Shown here one piece after another: positions 44,150-55,512 of a stretch of DNA of 64,000 nucleotides. The stretch covers positions 18,228,001-18,292,000 of the forward strand of contig CP053148.1 in the NCBI GenBank assembly GCA_014607495.2, in the 5' to 3' direction. A program made the translations under genes and the position numbers. The stretch's first letter is position 1; each line of letters starts with the position of its first letter. This DNA comes from Carposina sasakii. Its lineage: Eukaryota > Arthropoda > Insecta > Lepidoptera > Carposinidae. The notes under the pieces were generated by a model that did not search any database, was not told the DNA's origin, and was given only the letters and a program-made list of their open reading frames with translations.

Positions 44150-44340
44150 TACCAGTGAACGGCCGCGACTCTGCCGGCGTGGACTGTAGAAAACACAAAA
44201 TGTTGAAATTATCCCGGATAAAAATATTTTCTTGGGATAAAAAGTAGACTTTGTAATTTAAATCGCTTCAGTAGTTTTGGCGTAAAAGCGAGACAGACAG
44301 AGTTACTTTCGTATCTCGATATCTACGTATAGTAGTAAAG
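44150..44340 (-). mobile_element. Diverged Helitron copy
   Basis: AGTGAACGGCCGCGACTCTG, ATTATCCCGGATAAAAATAT and AAGTAGACTTTGTAAT correspond to the 3' half of the TC...CTAG family in reverse. Terminal bases have mutated. Confidence 0.55.
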
Positions 44341-44508
44341 CTATCCTGTAGAATAACGATACCGTTATAAAGCGGCTTCAAAGGAATATTTCACATGTGG
44401 GCACCGTAAAGAGGGCGTTGTTGTCGTACATACGACCGCTGTATGACGGCACTGCTAGGCAATCCTAGGAAACCACATCTTAATGTAATACAATTTCGTA
44501 TTCGGATT

Positions 44509-44765
44509 GTGCCGCGTGGTGCCGCCAGAGTAGAGTTTGTAACACCCCTGCCTGCCCGTGGGTTTCGTACGAGGCGATTAAGGTTTTCCGGGAGGTGGGC
44601 AGCAGTGCCTCCCGTACTGACAACATAGTCCGAAAATCACACTGCGGTCACCAATCCGCCTGCCCAGCGTGGTGATAATGGGCAAAACCTTGTGGCATTA
44701 GCCTTGTGGCGTGCCCTGGGGCAGGCCTACGTCCAGCAGTGGACTGCAATAGGCTGAAGAAGAAG
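44509..44765 (+). mobile_element. SINE-like retroposon with RTE-type tail (copy 2, full length)
   Basis: Flanked by ATTCGGATT (44500-44508 and 44766-44774). The 257-bp body starts GTGCCGCGTGGTGCCGCCAG and ends GTCCAGCAGTGGACTGCAAT, AGGCTGAAGAAGAAG. It aligns end to end with 27793-28063, so these ends define the family's full length. The 5' head has no recognised tRNA boxes. Confidence 0.87.
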
Positions 44766-44844
44766 ATTCGGATTAACAAATAGGGATATCATGTGGCTAT
44801 AATTCTGTTCATTGTGGACATAACGATTATTATTATAGTAATTA

Positions 44845-44892
44845 CAATGGTTACTTTAAATTAAGTCACAATGGTTACTTTAAATTAAGTCA
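44845..44892 (+). repeat. 24-bp tandem duplication
   Basis: ACAATGGTTACTTTAAATTA followed by AGTC is repeated twice back to back. Confidence 0.85.
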
Positions 44893-45241
44893 TGTGAGAG
44901 GTCCGTTATGTACCTACTACGTACAGATTATCAGCTTGTTTATTCTCGTACTATTAAACGTGGAGTAGATAAGGAATAACTATACTCTGAAGTGTAAAGA
45001 TTATATTTTGTGCATATCAAATTCTGAGTTTTGAAGTTAGACTTTTTGAGCGAGTATTTATTTGCGTAAGCGAGTTTTGAGTAAGTATGAGTAAGACTCG
45101 ATGCTTATGCTTATGCAAAATATACATAGCCGCTTCTTGTTAGTAAGGCATGTTATTTTCACTGTTAGAAAGATATTACTTCTTTTGCCATTATGTACTT
45201 GCATTTCTATGGAATCATCTCAGAACAGAGAGCGTATTTAA

Positions 45242-45439
45242 CGTACGGTAAGGCGTTTTTACGCTCCAGCGTTGTGTTGTACTGAACCAGGCGTACCTAT
45301 ATTACCCAGAGTGAGTACGATCCGCTCTGACGACGCAGCATTATTACGTCGCGTTGTATTGTATTTGTCAAAGCGGTTAATGCGTTTTCACTGAAAATAC
45401 GCGACATTACAGCGTAAAACGCTGATGCCCTGCCGTGCG
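45242..45439. mobile_element. MITE flanked by TTAA
   Basis: TTAA at 45238-45241 and 45440-45443 brackets ends CGTACGGTAAGGCGTTTTTA and AAAACGCTGATGCCCTGCCG plus TGCG, inverted repeats of about 25 bp with mismatches. TTAA duplications are the piggyBac signature, but the terminal bases are not the usual CCC, so the assignment is tentative. Confidence 0.55.
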
Positions 45440-45897
45440 TTAAAACTCGCTCTTTGTTTGGCAAGGCCTTTGGAGCCTCGACCGCATTGCATTCAAACCT
45501 GAGTAAAACGCACACTCCAATGCCAGATTTACGAATATCACACGGAATCTACTGCAGTTTTCTTTGAGTTCCTCTCATTTTTTCCTCTTCCTGTCGCCTT
45601 TCTCCCCTGTGAGTTACTCATTACAATAATCAAGCGCCTTTGTGCAGTAAAGCATACATTGCAGCTTAGTTCCCTAAGCTGATTTAATTGAGAAGGAGTA
45701 AAGCAGCAATGTAACTCAGAGCATGATACGTTCATTTGACAGTAAATCCGCTTGGTAGGGCAGTCTTTGAGATTAATGAATGCCCCGTTTGACTATGTTC
45801 ATTGTTCAAGCTTGATAGCTTTTGCATTATAGTAAGGAATTGGAATTTGATTAGAGAACTGCATTTCTGCTTCAATATTCTAGATTATAATTAACAT

Positions 45898-46015
45898 GTC
45901 GACTAAGGAAGACAGGAACATCTCTCAGTCAAAGGGCAAGCAACTTGTGACTGTCCTCTATGCTACACTTGGTTGTAGGGTCTCCTTTATAATCATGCAG
46001 TTCTAGCTGCTCCTA
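45898..46015 (-). repeat. Dispersed repeat (CAGCCACGTTTAG family), inverted
   Basis: TCGACTAAGGAAGACAGG, TCTCTCAGTCAAAGGGCAAG and AATCATGCAGTTCTAGCTGC in reverse order. Confidence 0.5.
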
Positions 46016-46173
46016 TTTGGAAACTTTAATGGCACTAAATGATAAATATTCACATTAAGTTACGTAGTAGTACCAATCTAAAACAACTTAGGTCGAAGTA
46101 CATAGACTATAGATAATTGAAAAACATCTATAAGTAGGAAACAATAAATAATGTACATCATATTATTATCTTA

Positions 46174-46512
46174 TCTTACATATAATAAAAATGTAACGGA
46201 TCGCTGTCTGTACATGGAAGATATATGAGAAAAAATATTATAGGAGACCTTTATCAACGCAATAGTACCCTAAAACAATGATTTTTGAAATTTTTGTCTG
46301 TTTGTCGGTTTATCTGTTTGTCTGTGCGTTTGCGCACGCTAATCTCAGAAACGGCTGAACCGATTTCGATGCAATTTTCACGAATATATTGTTACAGGTC
46401 CCACTTAACATATAGGCTACTTTTTATCCCGGGAAAATGTTTTTATCCCGAATAATTTCGACATTTTGTTTTTTCTGTAGTCCACGCGGACAGAGTCGCG
46501 GGCGTCCACTAG
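46174..46512 (+). mobile_element. Non-autonomous Helitron, GTAACGGATCGCTGTC subfamily
   Basis: Starts TCTTACATATAATAAAAATG after A (46173) and ends GCGGGCGTCCACTAG before T (46513), with hairpin CGCGGACAGAGTCGCG. This is the best-preserved member of its subfamily in the window. Confidence 0.9.
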
Positions 46513-47228
46513 TTATAAATATATGCACCTAAGGGAATAAGAACGCAGAACCTATATGGAAAACATGGATCATACCCATCAGTACCAATAGGTTGTCTAT
46601 CTGGATGTATTGTAGATATTCCAATATTATATTATGCTATGACATAGGAGCTATGTCCATTGCCAAAACATTCTATTACGTGGCCAAAATCTATAAACCT
46701 CCAGCTAGTTTCCATGCCAAAATTCTAAGGATTTTCTAAAGAAAGGGGTTTAAAATACCCGCAGAAGGCTATGATTTTAAAGTAAATAAGAATATATATT
46801 TCTACTTATCTAATACATCCCATTAAATTAGGTCTGTACCAACCTACGTGTTATATCAACAATATGCAGTTCTAAGAAATGCTTATTCAAATTATACTTA
46901 TCTCTTTTACCAACGATACATATTATTTTGAAAATAAAATCTATGATTTTACACACAAAGTATTATAAAACCATCTGTACGTCTTATATGAAATTCGCTA
47001 CGAGACGATAGACATAAACATCGTCTGTTAGTTTATCTCATAAGATATCTACAAGTATGCTAAGTCAAATCTCGGGTTTACGAAATAAAATTATTTATGC
47101 GTTCGTAATTAGTTACTGGGAACTGGGGATCCTAAGTGGACGAGGAGCCTATGTGTTGTAGCCTGGTTGTACCTAATCAATGACAGATTTCATTAAATCT
47201 GATTATATTTTTTATTATATTATGTCAA
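46513..47228. other. No gene recognised
   Basis: AT-rich, no supported feature. Confidence 0.45.
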
Positions 47229-47242
47229 ATGAGCAGGAAAGT

Positions 47243-47307
47243 GGAGGTTGTTGGGGGAGGCCTGTGTCCAACAGTGGACTTCTCAGGGCTGTAAATGATG
47301 ATGAATG
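47243..47307 (+). mobile_element. Extremely 5'-truncated RTE copy with 14-bp TSD
   Basis: Only 65 bp: GGAGGTTGTTGGGGGAGGCC to CTCAGGGCTGTAAATGATG. Flanked by ATGAGCAGGAAAGT (47229-47242 and 47308-47321). Same tail as the 40662 subfamily. Confidence 0.87.
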
Positions 47308-47770
47308 ATGAGCAGGAAAGTACGTGTATTTGTACTAGATTTGTTCGGAAAATATGTTTTTTTTTTATTATAAAGAAAACACACAGAGAGTATGTGCAGT
47401 TGTGTACTTATTTGCAGCTCAAGTGAAATTGCAGATTACCCATATGAGGCCTAGACTAGCTGATAATGTACCTACTTAGCTAGCCGGCAGTATGTTTTAA
47501 AGGCTCCTTGTAAATGCAAACATGACGTAGACGTTCTACTTGCCGTATTCAAACAGCCTGGTCTATACCAGGGTTTCATATACGAAGCTCGAGTCTTTGT
47601 AAATTTTCAAAATTAAATTAGTAGCTACTGTTTACCTTCACTTATTTCCCTGGAGAACTATGTTTGAAGCAATGGTAAGTTAAGGTAGCCAAATTGTAAC
47701 TCTAGTAATATCTTTGTAAAAGGTTTTTCACAACAAATAAAATATTATAGAAATTGGTTTATTGGAAGCA

Positions 47771-48149
47771 TAAGTGCGTTCTCACTCGATCCGGTTTCCG
47801 GGCAACCGGGTAGTGGTGGTCTAATGTATAGTCATATGTTAGTCATACGTACCGGTTTAATTTACCGGATAGACATTTCGTCTCTTTTCACATTCACCGG
47901 TTACCGTTTAGCCGGTGTACCAGCATAGTTTTCCGGGTGTTTTAGATGAATAATAACATCGATTTTGTTGTTTATTATAAGTTTTGACATAAAAATAGAA
48001 TAGTAACAAAATAATATGCATCACACAGACGCTTTCAGTGGTCAGTAAAAAGAGGATCGCGCATATGCCATGTACTCACGACTACACCCCGCACATTACA
48101 TTACCCGGAAACGACTAACTGGCAACCGAAGCGTGTGAAAAGGCACTTA
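47771..48149. mobile_element. MITE with AAGTGC...GCACTT ends
   Basis: The left end TAAGTGCGTTCTCACTCGAT then CCGGTTTCCGGGCAACCGG and the right end (TTACCCGGAAACGACTAACT, GGCAACCGAAGCGTGTG, AAAAGGCACTTA) are inverted with small gaps. Several CCGG(T) motifs lie inside. 379 bp, non-coding, superfamily unknown. Confidence 0.6.
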
Positions 48150-48339
48150 ACCGTGAACTCTTAATTCTGTATTGTTTTTAATACAAGTAGAAACATCTCG
48201 CTTACACAATGATATATACTGATTTATGAGATCATGCGTTCATGCTTACCCCACTAGTGTTAGAAAATTCAAGTCAACGGTAAAATCATTTATTCAATAT
48301 GAAAGCAGTATGTATGTTTATCTTATAGGTATTATATTT

Positions 48340-48430
48340 AATATACACCCGTACCCGTCTAAACGTGGCTATGGAATCACCATATTCTTGCAGTTCTGGC
48401 TCTCCAATTTCGGGATCGCAGCCGTAGGTA
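48340..48430 (-). repeat. Dispersed repeat (CAGCCACGTTTAG family), inverted 5' half
   Basis: TAAACGTGGCTATGGAATCA, TTGCAGTTCTGGCTCTCCAA and TTCGGGATC in reverse. Confidence 0.5.
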
Positions 48431-49339
48431 TCTATATTTATATATACGTACGTATAAACTAGGTACATCTTTCCTATTCTTACCAATATTCATTTAATAT
48501 AGATGGTACTGGTTTTATTAACTTGCAGCGACGCTTGCTCACCTCTATTGGAATAAATTCATGTTCCGAAATAGGTTTCTATAGCGTGTTTACAGTTTAT
48601 CGATTGTCATTAAATATTTATTTAAGTACTTATTTGTTTCTGCAATAAGTCTGGCTTATACTAATGGTGGTACAAGTTGTTTTCTTAATCGTGTACTAGT
48701 GTTCTACCATGAATTTTAAAAGCAGGATTATTTATATTGTGAAAGTGAGACAACGCTATGAACTGTCATAATATCTCGCTCTCAGAGTGGCAACTAGGCT
48801 GCTTTGAGTTCATGCTTACTCCGCAGATATTATATAACAATTGAAGCGAGAGATGGTTATTTTATTAACCAAAAACAAACAATCATAAACTATACGAGTA
48901 AAGTTTACCCACTTCCTTGGACAGAATAAGTGGGTAGTACGATTTTACTAGCAATGAGAAAATACCATGAAGAAGGTATAAGAGAGGAGGTGGGACTATG
49001 AAGTGAGTTGTGTGGCAATCTTGAGGCCATGACGTCATGATACGGGCGGAGCTTCAGTGCCAGTGTAGCGCAGTAGCTGTAACCACACACTTGTGCTCCG
49101 AAATGTAACCGTATTAAAATTACAAAGACACTAGCGCTTTTATCAGGGTATTTTATTACTAAAACGTAATATAATATTGCCATCTAGTGATGAGTAATTG
49201 CACTAGTAATACAATCTTGAACCATATTGATAATGAGCAAGTAGTTTGACTAGTCACTACAAAGTGGTTTCTATGTAAATAGACAGAGCTACAGTTTCCA
49301 ATGCTCCCCTCGTCCCATACTTCACCCCCGCTCCGCGGC
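48431..49339. other. No gene recognised
   Basis: No family identified. Short frames at 48905-49341 on the minus strand look random. Confidence 0.4.
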
Positions 49340-49675
49340 ACGAAGGTTACGTACTCTATACATCAAATAAATAAATAAATACTTACAAGTTTATGCTAAA
49401 AAAATGCTGGGAAACGATGTAATTTTTTTTTGAAAAAAAAGATTTACTTGATCGGCCGAAATTTATATTGTGCAGTGTTTATACATTAATTATTTCTCAT
49501 CAAAAAATCTTGTTACGCGCGTCTATGAGCATTTATGCAGAAAAACGCAGTCTATTTACTCAATTTTGGACCCTAATATCTTGGGAACCAGACACTTCCC
49601 AAGTATGCTTCCAAGGAGAAATATGATCGTGATGATGAGGAGATTCGGAACGTTGACGATCAAAAATCACACAAA
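49340..49675 (-). mobile_element. TA-flanked MITE, CAGGATG family, inverted copy
   Basis: GAAGGTTACGTACTCTATAC, TCATCAAAAAATCTTGTTAC and CCAGACACTTCCCAAGTATG follow the reverse order of the 428-787 and 11800-12176 copies. Both terminal CAGGATG motifs are lost, so it is no longer movable. Confidence 0.68.
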
Positions 49676-49870
49676 AATACAAAAATACAAATAATAAATA
49701 CAAAATACTTTATTCATAAAACGAAGTTGTTTACATGCTGGAGTTCTCTTTTAGGCATAATATTGCCTGTGTTAGAGGACACCGCTCTTCCATAACAAAA
49801 AGGTGACTTAATTATGAATAAGTATACATACAGTGAAGATAATCTAACTAAAAATAAAAAAGCCAACTAA

Positions 49871-49873
<3 letters not shown>

Positions 49874-49913
<40 letters not shown>

Positions 49914-49917
49914 TATA
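49874..49917 (+). repeat. (TA)n microsatellite
   Basis: A run of AT/TA dinucleotides, extended imperfectly to about 49926. Confidence 0.9.
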
Positions 49918-49970
49918 GATATATATAAGTACATAAACAAAACTAAAAAGGCATATCTAATAAATGGTAT

Positions 49971-49982
49971 TGTGTGTGTGTG

Positions 49983-50044
<62 letters not shown>

Positions 50045-50100
50045 GTGTATGTGTGGGTGAGTGAGTGTGTGCGTATGTGTATGTGTGTGTGTTGTTTGTG
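49971..50100 (+). repeat. (TG)n microsatellite
   Basis: A long TG run (pure from about 49988 to 50041) with flanking TGTATG variants; it follows a TA tract 54 bases upstream. Confidence 0.9.
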
Positions 50101-51544
50101 TATATGTGTATATATTGTATGTAGGTAGTCTTTCTTTTGTTATTTGGTGTGCATTATGTCTGTGGTGTTTATGAAACCTGTCTTAACAGTATCTCAATAT
50201 CCGCATATGATTGAGTATGAATCCAATTAGTTATAATTTGTTTGCAATTATGGTATGTCTTTGTGTAGATATCTAATGTCAATTTTATTATACAACATTG
50301 CCGATCGCTTCTCTGATTGCTGAGAGGCAAAAGTTGTTTTTGTCTGAGGAGTAGCAGCAACTATATATTTTCTTCTCTTAGACTGTATAAGTATTTATTA
50401 TAAATATTTATCTTACCTGTCTACTCCAACCAAACCAGACTTTCCCAGAAGGGCTTGCTGCAAGCTTCCGAGAGTGATGCTGGCGATCGGAGGTTCAGTG
50501 CCCGTTGATTGTGCATTTCATGACCACGTTCTGTTATGTATAAATGCTAGTTATATACTGTATAAACCTTCCCCTTAAATAACCATTTCTATTTTAAAAA
50601 AATCACATAATAAACAGTTGCAAAGAATTCAAGTTAAATACATAAGGACAAATAGACTGTGAGAAGCGACTTTGTTTTACAATAGAAGCTATAAAGATTA
50701 TAGAAGGATAGGATAATCGGCTTTAGTTTTTCGAATTTTATTTTAAGCTAATACCTAATTAATTGTAGGTAAGTGGGTGTATTTAACATGTGTAGGTATT
50801 TAAGTAGGTGTTCCTATAAACAGTAATAAAGATTAAAGGATTATATAAAGAATATATATAAAGAAAATTTATTTTTATGTCGAAGCCTAATTTGAGATCC
50901 ACCTTGCTAACAGCCTAATTACCTGCACTCGCAGGTAATTATATAGATATATATATAGATAGGCATAATCTTACACCAGGCTATTAACCAGTACATATTG
51001 TAATCCGGCTTACACCTACATAGTATTAGATTAATATAGTATTCTAAGATTTTTTAAGAATAATTAATACGAAAAAGAGCAAGCAACGAAACGTTTTCAA
51101 TGTGCACACAAACATTAAAATAATACATAAAACAGACTAACGTTTTTTGAAATCGGTGAAAACGGTTCGGCGGAAAAAATCATAAGGAGTTTGAGACAGG
51201 TTTAAAATTAAAGCCAGGATTAACGTGCAGTTGACCAGAGCTTTTTTTTTCAAATGATGTTATAGGATGTATCATTATAGCTACTTACTATCGATTAACA
51301 AACAGTTACTTTCCTGTGCCACGGTTTCAGTTTTACCCCGTTTACCACAACTAACAGTTTTTGGCCCGAGTTTGCATTATGCTCAGTGACTGTGCCAAGT
51401 TAACCTAACTACCTCCTTCGGTGTCGTTGCGAGCAAGAACATGCATTATATATAGCTTCAATATTCTAATGCTTGAACCATGCTAAAGTTATAAAAAAAT
51501 ATTAAAATACTTTTGAAATGGTACTTTTTGCTGCTATACATACA
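50101..51544. other. No gene recognised
   Basis: Contains a perfect 11-bp-arm hairpin at 50916-50941 (listed separately). The rest is AT-rich and unassigned. Confidence 0.4.
50916..50941. repeat. Perfect hairpin, 11-bp arms
   Basis: TAATTACCTGC, loop ACTC, GCAGGTAATTA. No transposon context recognised. Confidence 0.8.
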
Positions 51545-51725
51545 CGTGGAACACTCTGAAATACGAGTAGGGTAGGAAAATAAAGGATATCTTACAGATA
51601 TGTTTAGTATAGCAGACAACAATAGCTCATCGCCTGAAAGAATACCCGAGTTCCTTAGTCGACTCTTACGATACGCTCGAAAGTAGATATATTCTAGTGA
51701 AGTCTTGCTTCAGCACAGGTCCAAA
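51545..51725 (+). repeat. Dispersed repeat (CAGCCACGTTTAG family)
   Basis: TAGCTCATCGCCTGAAAGAA, TTCCTTAGTCGACTCTTACG, TATATTCTAGTGAAGTC and TTCAGCACAGG. Confidence 0.55.
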
Positions 51726-52292
51726 TGATTATTTATTTATTGATAGTATAGTATATAGTATTAACATATCCCTATAATATTATTATATCCATTACGCTGG
51801 TAGTTTCTAGTGGACCTAAAACGTTTTAATTTCACGTTGGTATGCATTCCCAAATTGCATTTCCGTTCATACAAATCGGTTTATATGACAAGTTTTAAAA
51901 TAGATCCGCGATTTAAATTAAATCCTGTAATATCGCAAGTGTGCATAGAGTGCATACACAGTAACATTTCGACATTAAAACAGTTTGGTCGACAAGTACG
52001 ATTAACATTAATTTATGCTAGGTACTTATAAATTTAATTTTAATCGCCTTGTTGCAATGTTATCCCAATTTAATTATCTGCTGCGCTGGATTATGTATTG
52101 CGGATTAATTTTGAATAATTAATTAAATACCTATTGGCTATAAACGTACGTTTGGTTATTTTGATGGTTTGCTAAGCAAAACATGCTGTATATTACAGTT
52201 TAGTTAATTACGAGTATAATTAACAGTAGTTATTATGATTTGCTCAAGTATTTTCATGAGATAATGAGGTGTCGCCAGCTTTGATCTTATTA

Positions 52293-52385
52293 TTCTAACC
52301 TAACTAATATTATAAAAATGTGAAAGTTTGTGAATGTTTCGAAAGTTTGTTAGCCTTTCACGAAACAACTACCAAACGGAGTTAT
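52293..52385 (+). mobile_element. Helitron 5' fragment
   Basis: TCTAACCTAACTAATATTAT with AAAAATGTGAAAGTTTGTGA and TTTCACGAAACAACTACC matches the 5' third of the TC...CTAG family; the 3' end is absent. Confidence 0.5.
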
Positions 52386-52424
52386 ATATTTATATTTTAT
52401 ATTCACACACTTCACAACACATTG

Positions 52425-52535
52425 ACCTAGTCCCACACTAAGATCCCTAAGGTCTTGTGTCGTGAGTACTAAGCAACGGTATATAAATACATAGATAAGT
52501 ATATAAACATCCATGACTCGGTCAATTTTCGTTTC
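52425..52535 (-). repeat. Dispersed tRNA-related repeat (CATGACTCGG type)
   Basis: CCTAGTCCCACACTAAGATC, CTAAGCAACGGTATATAAAT and ACATCCATGACTCGG in order. Confidence 0.6.
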
Positions 52536-54228
52536 GTAGCTAACAGAATATAATTATATGTTATAGCTACATCATTCAGCACATTTTCTCCACCTAGCTA
52601 TTATAACAGCTGGTGTCGAAACTATCGTCTCTATGTCACTAAAGCAAACTACATTTCAACATCAAGGTAGTAGTTCCTTATTTTGCCACCTCATAAACAA
52701 GTCTGTAGATCTGTAAGTAGTGCGTTTCTCGAAAATAACCCTTTAAACGATGGCGCTAGTTGCTTTAATAGACTACATTATCTGAAGAACCGTTTACAAT
52801 TTATTTAGTTCCTTTATGAGGTACGCGATTAATTCCATGAAACAGGCTCTACTAGCAATTACAAATAATTTCGTATTCGCAACAAACGCGTACGGCGGAT
52901 GACGTTCGTTCGCTAAAATTATGTGCACTTCACGTTCTTGTGCCGATTCTAAACAGAACACCAATTGACATTGTAGCTTTGGTAGCAACTCTACGCACTT
53001 GAGATATTGAGTAACTAGATCCCGCGGCTTTGTCTACCTACATGAGCATTACGTTATGATTTTTTACCTTTGACGATGTCACGCTCTAGATGTTTTTTTA
53101 TAGAGAAATATAATTATCTAAATGACGAAATTTAAGTATTACCTACTCACATAATTTAATATGATTTCATTGAATGTAGTATATAATATAGTTGTAGCAG
53201 ATTACAAAGTTTTTGCAAATATTTTTATACTTTTTAAACATGTTGTGACTTTCAATAAAGCAAAGACCATAAATTCTGTTGAAACATTGTCCACTTCATA
53301 TGTCAAAACCATTAATGTACAACGACTTGACCTACAAATTGACCTCAAATAACTGACGACTTAAGTTATAAATACAAAACTTGTACAAGAGTACCGTAAA
53401 TTCGAATAGCGAATCTCGGCAAATCAATGCACATGAAGGAACCAGTGGTAACAGGCATGACGCCGGCGTGTCTGGGCATGGCGGCGCCCGACCGTCTCTC
53501 GTTTTTGTTATCACTGTACAAAAACAATTCACTAAAAGCGGCATTTTCGACTTAAACGTTTTTACGTTGCGAGTAGCGCATTGTTGATAGTGGTTTAGCC
53601 ACTACAATGGTGAAAGCTAACTTTGGGTCCCTTTTGTAGTTTAAATGTTTTTAGAGCATTTACTTTAGAGCATGAATTTTCGCTTTATTATAGCTCAAAT
53701 ATTTCAAAAGGTAATAGTGTTAGTTTTATTTGTGTCTTAAGTCGATAATTAAGTCGTTAATTAAGTCGATAATTAAGAAGTTTGTTTTTCTAAGTTTAAT
53801 GATGATTTTTAAACTTCCATTGAGAGTGCGACGAATAATTTTACCTGATAAAAAGTAGCTTTTAGTTCTTCCTAGGTCTTGCTTAAGAATATTAAAAGTC
53901 AGACACAGATTTACTTTTGCCTTTATACCTCTAAAGTGCTATTATATATATATAGTAGATTGTCTCTTTTCTATGATATCGATTGATAAAAAACCAGCGA
54001 CTGCTAGACGTGTAATGTATAACTGGACGTGGTGAACCGTGGCGTGACTTTATTAACTAAGTATCTATTAGTACATCCATTTGTATAATTAGATTAGGAG
54101 AAAGCACTTCGTGTTTATACACTTTATACAAGACAAATGTATTGAATATAAAGAATAACTGTGTTATTACAAAACCGCGTAATATACACTGTTTAACACA
54201 ACTATTAATGAGTAAAATGTATAGAATT
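52536..54228. other. No gene recognised
   Basis: A 15-bp tandem (TTAAGTCGATAA with TTAAGTCGTTAA variants) is at about 53738-53780. A small Helitron-like piece (CTAGATCCCGCGGCTTTG) is at about 53016-53033. Frames at 53161-53587 are not recognised. Confidence 0.4.
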
Positions 54229-54630
54229 ACTAGGGTTGCTATCTCAAACCTTTAAAAACCAGGATTTGAAGAAGAAATACCAGGACATTTCAATTAAAAG
54301 TCAGAACTATACATGTGCGAGCCAAGTGACAATACGATTGGAGGGAGTTAGTGACGTGCAAATTTAAAAAAAATAGGTCTTTAACACATTCAATGCCGGC
54401 GACTGCGTATTTGCTTCTTTAAGGCTTTCTAGAGGTGCCGCTGACGCTTATTTATTTGCATCGTCGCACTAGGCGTTGACCTGATGTCGGCACCCTTAGA
54501 AAATCTGCCGTTAGCGAATGTGTCAGGACTCTTAAGTCAGATCGATGCTTAAAAACTGTCCAGGACAACCCAGGCCACCCCAAAAATCAGGACATGTCCT
54601 GGGAAAATAGGACGATTGGCAACCCTAATC
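54229..54630. mobile_element. TAGGGTTGC-ended MITE candidate
   Basis: The left end TAGGGTTGCTATCTC and right end CGATTGGCAACCCTA are short inverted repeats. Just inside lie CCAGGATTTGAAG and CAGGACATGTCCTGGG. A second inverted pair (ACACATTCAATGCCGGC ... TTAGCGAATGTGT) at about 54383-54523 suggests a nested unit. Non-coding. Confidence 0.5.
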
Positions 54631-54719
54631 TAGGAATCGATTAGCTTAAACAGTGTTACACAGTACCTACTCATAAAATAATTTGTTTTATCCAAATATT
54701 TATCTATACTTAACTAGTA

Positions 54720-54811
54720 TTCGCCCACTCTCTGCAAACCCACGAATCATATAACATGGAATAACTTAGCCCACCCAATATCTCACAGACGAAGTCGCGG
54801 GCGGCCGCTAG
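54720..54811 (+). mobile_element. Helitron 3'-end fragment
   Basis: ACAGACGAAGTCGCGGGCGG then CCGCTAG|T; only the terminal hairpin region and a little upstream remain. Confidence 0.55.
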
Positions 54812-55035
54812 TTTAAATAATACTATCTACATCTTGTCCATGTCGTCGTATAATTTCTTTAAATGTTCAGAAATAACAGGGATAGGTACAGAACACCAAG
54901 TCGATATGACAGAGAATTTTAAAATTGTAGGTCACATTGATTTAATTAAACACCACGTACTGCCTAGTTGTAAATCACTTTTAAAGACGACGCTGAAGGA
55001 CTATGTAATTCATATTTTTAAGAAAAAAACCCTTA

Positions 55036-55171
55036 CGGTGTTATTACAAAAGAATATAAGCATCATTTAAGCGAAACATTGCCTAAATTTGACGAATATT
55101 GTATAGATTTTGCTGTCCAATGTCATGTTTAGAACAAGTCTAATTTTAGGCGCTCTTTTGTAATAACACCG
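55036..55171. mobile_element. Tourist-like MITE with TTA duplication
   Basis: Perfect 18-bp ends CGGTGTTATTACAAAAGA (55036-55053) and TCTTTTGTAATAACACCG (55154-55171), flanked by TTA on both sides. A 3-bp TTA duplication is the PIF/Harbinger hallmark. 136 bp, non-coding. Confidence 0.72.
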
Positions 55172-55190
55172 TTAATCATTCATTACTATA

Positions 55191-55512
55191 CAGGATGATT
55201 TTTGGTCGTCAACGATCATTTTTCTCAATGAAAGCATACCTGGGAAGAGTCTGGTTTCCAAAACATTAGCGTCCAAAGTTGAGTAAATAGACTGCGTTTT
55301 TCTGCATAAATGCACATTGATGCGTGTAGCAAGATTTTTTCACGAGAAATAATTAATATTTGTCTATGAAAAAACTAGCATAAATATTGGATATTATAAA
55401 TTTCGCCCTATCAATTAAGTAATTTCCTAGCATTTTTTTGGCATAAACTTACTTTATTTGATGTGTAGAGTACATATCCTTCGTTAAGGGTTTGCAACGA
55501 AAAAACATCCTG
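55191..55512 (+). mobile_element. TA-flanked MITE, CAGGATG family (copy 3)
   Basis: CAGGATGATTTTTGGTCGTC on the left, CGAAAAAACATCCTG on the right, TA on both sides. A deletion removes part of the left interior (CGTTCCCGAAAACTACGG). It begins 17 bases after the TTA-flanked MITE. Confidence 0.75.

Noticed and set aside
49971..50100. Telomere-like or satellite array
   Set aside because: It is a simple TG dinucleotide tract, not the insect TTAGG telomere repeat.
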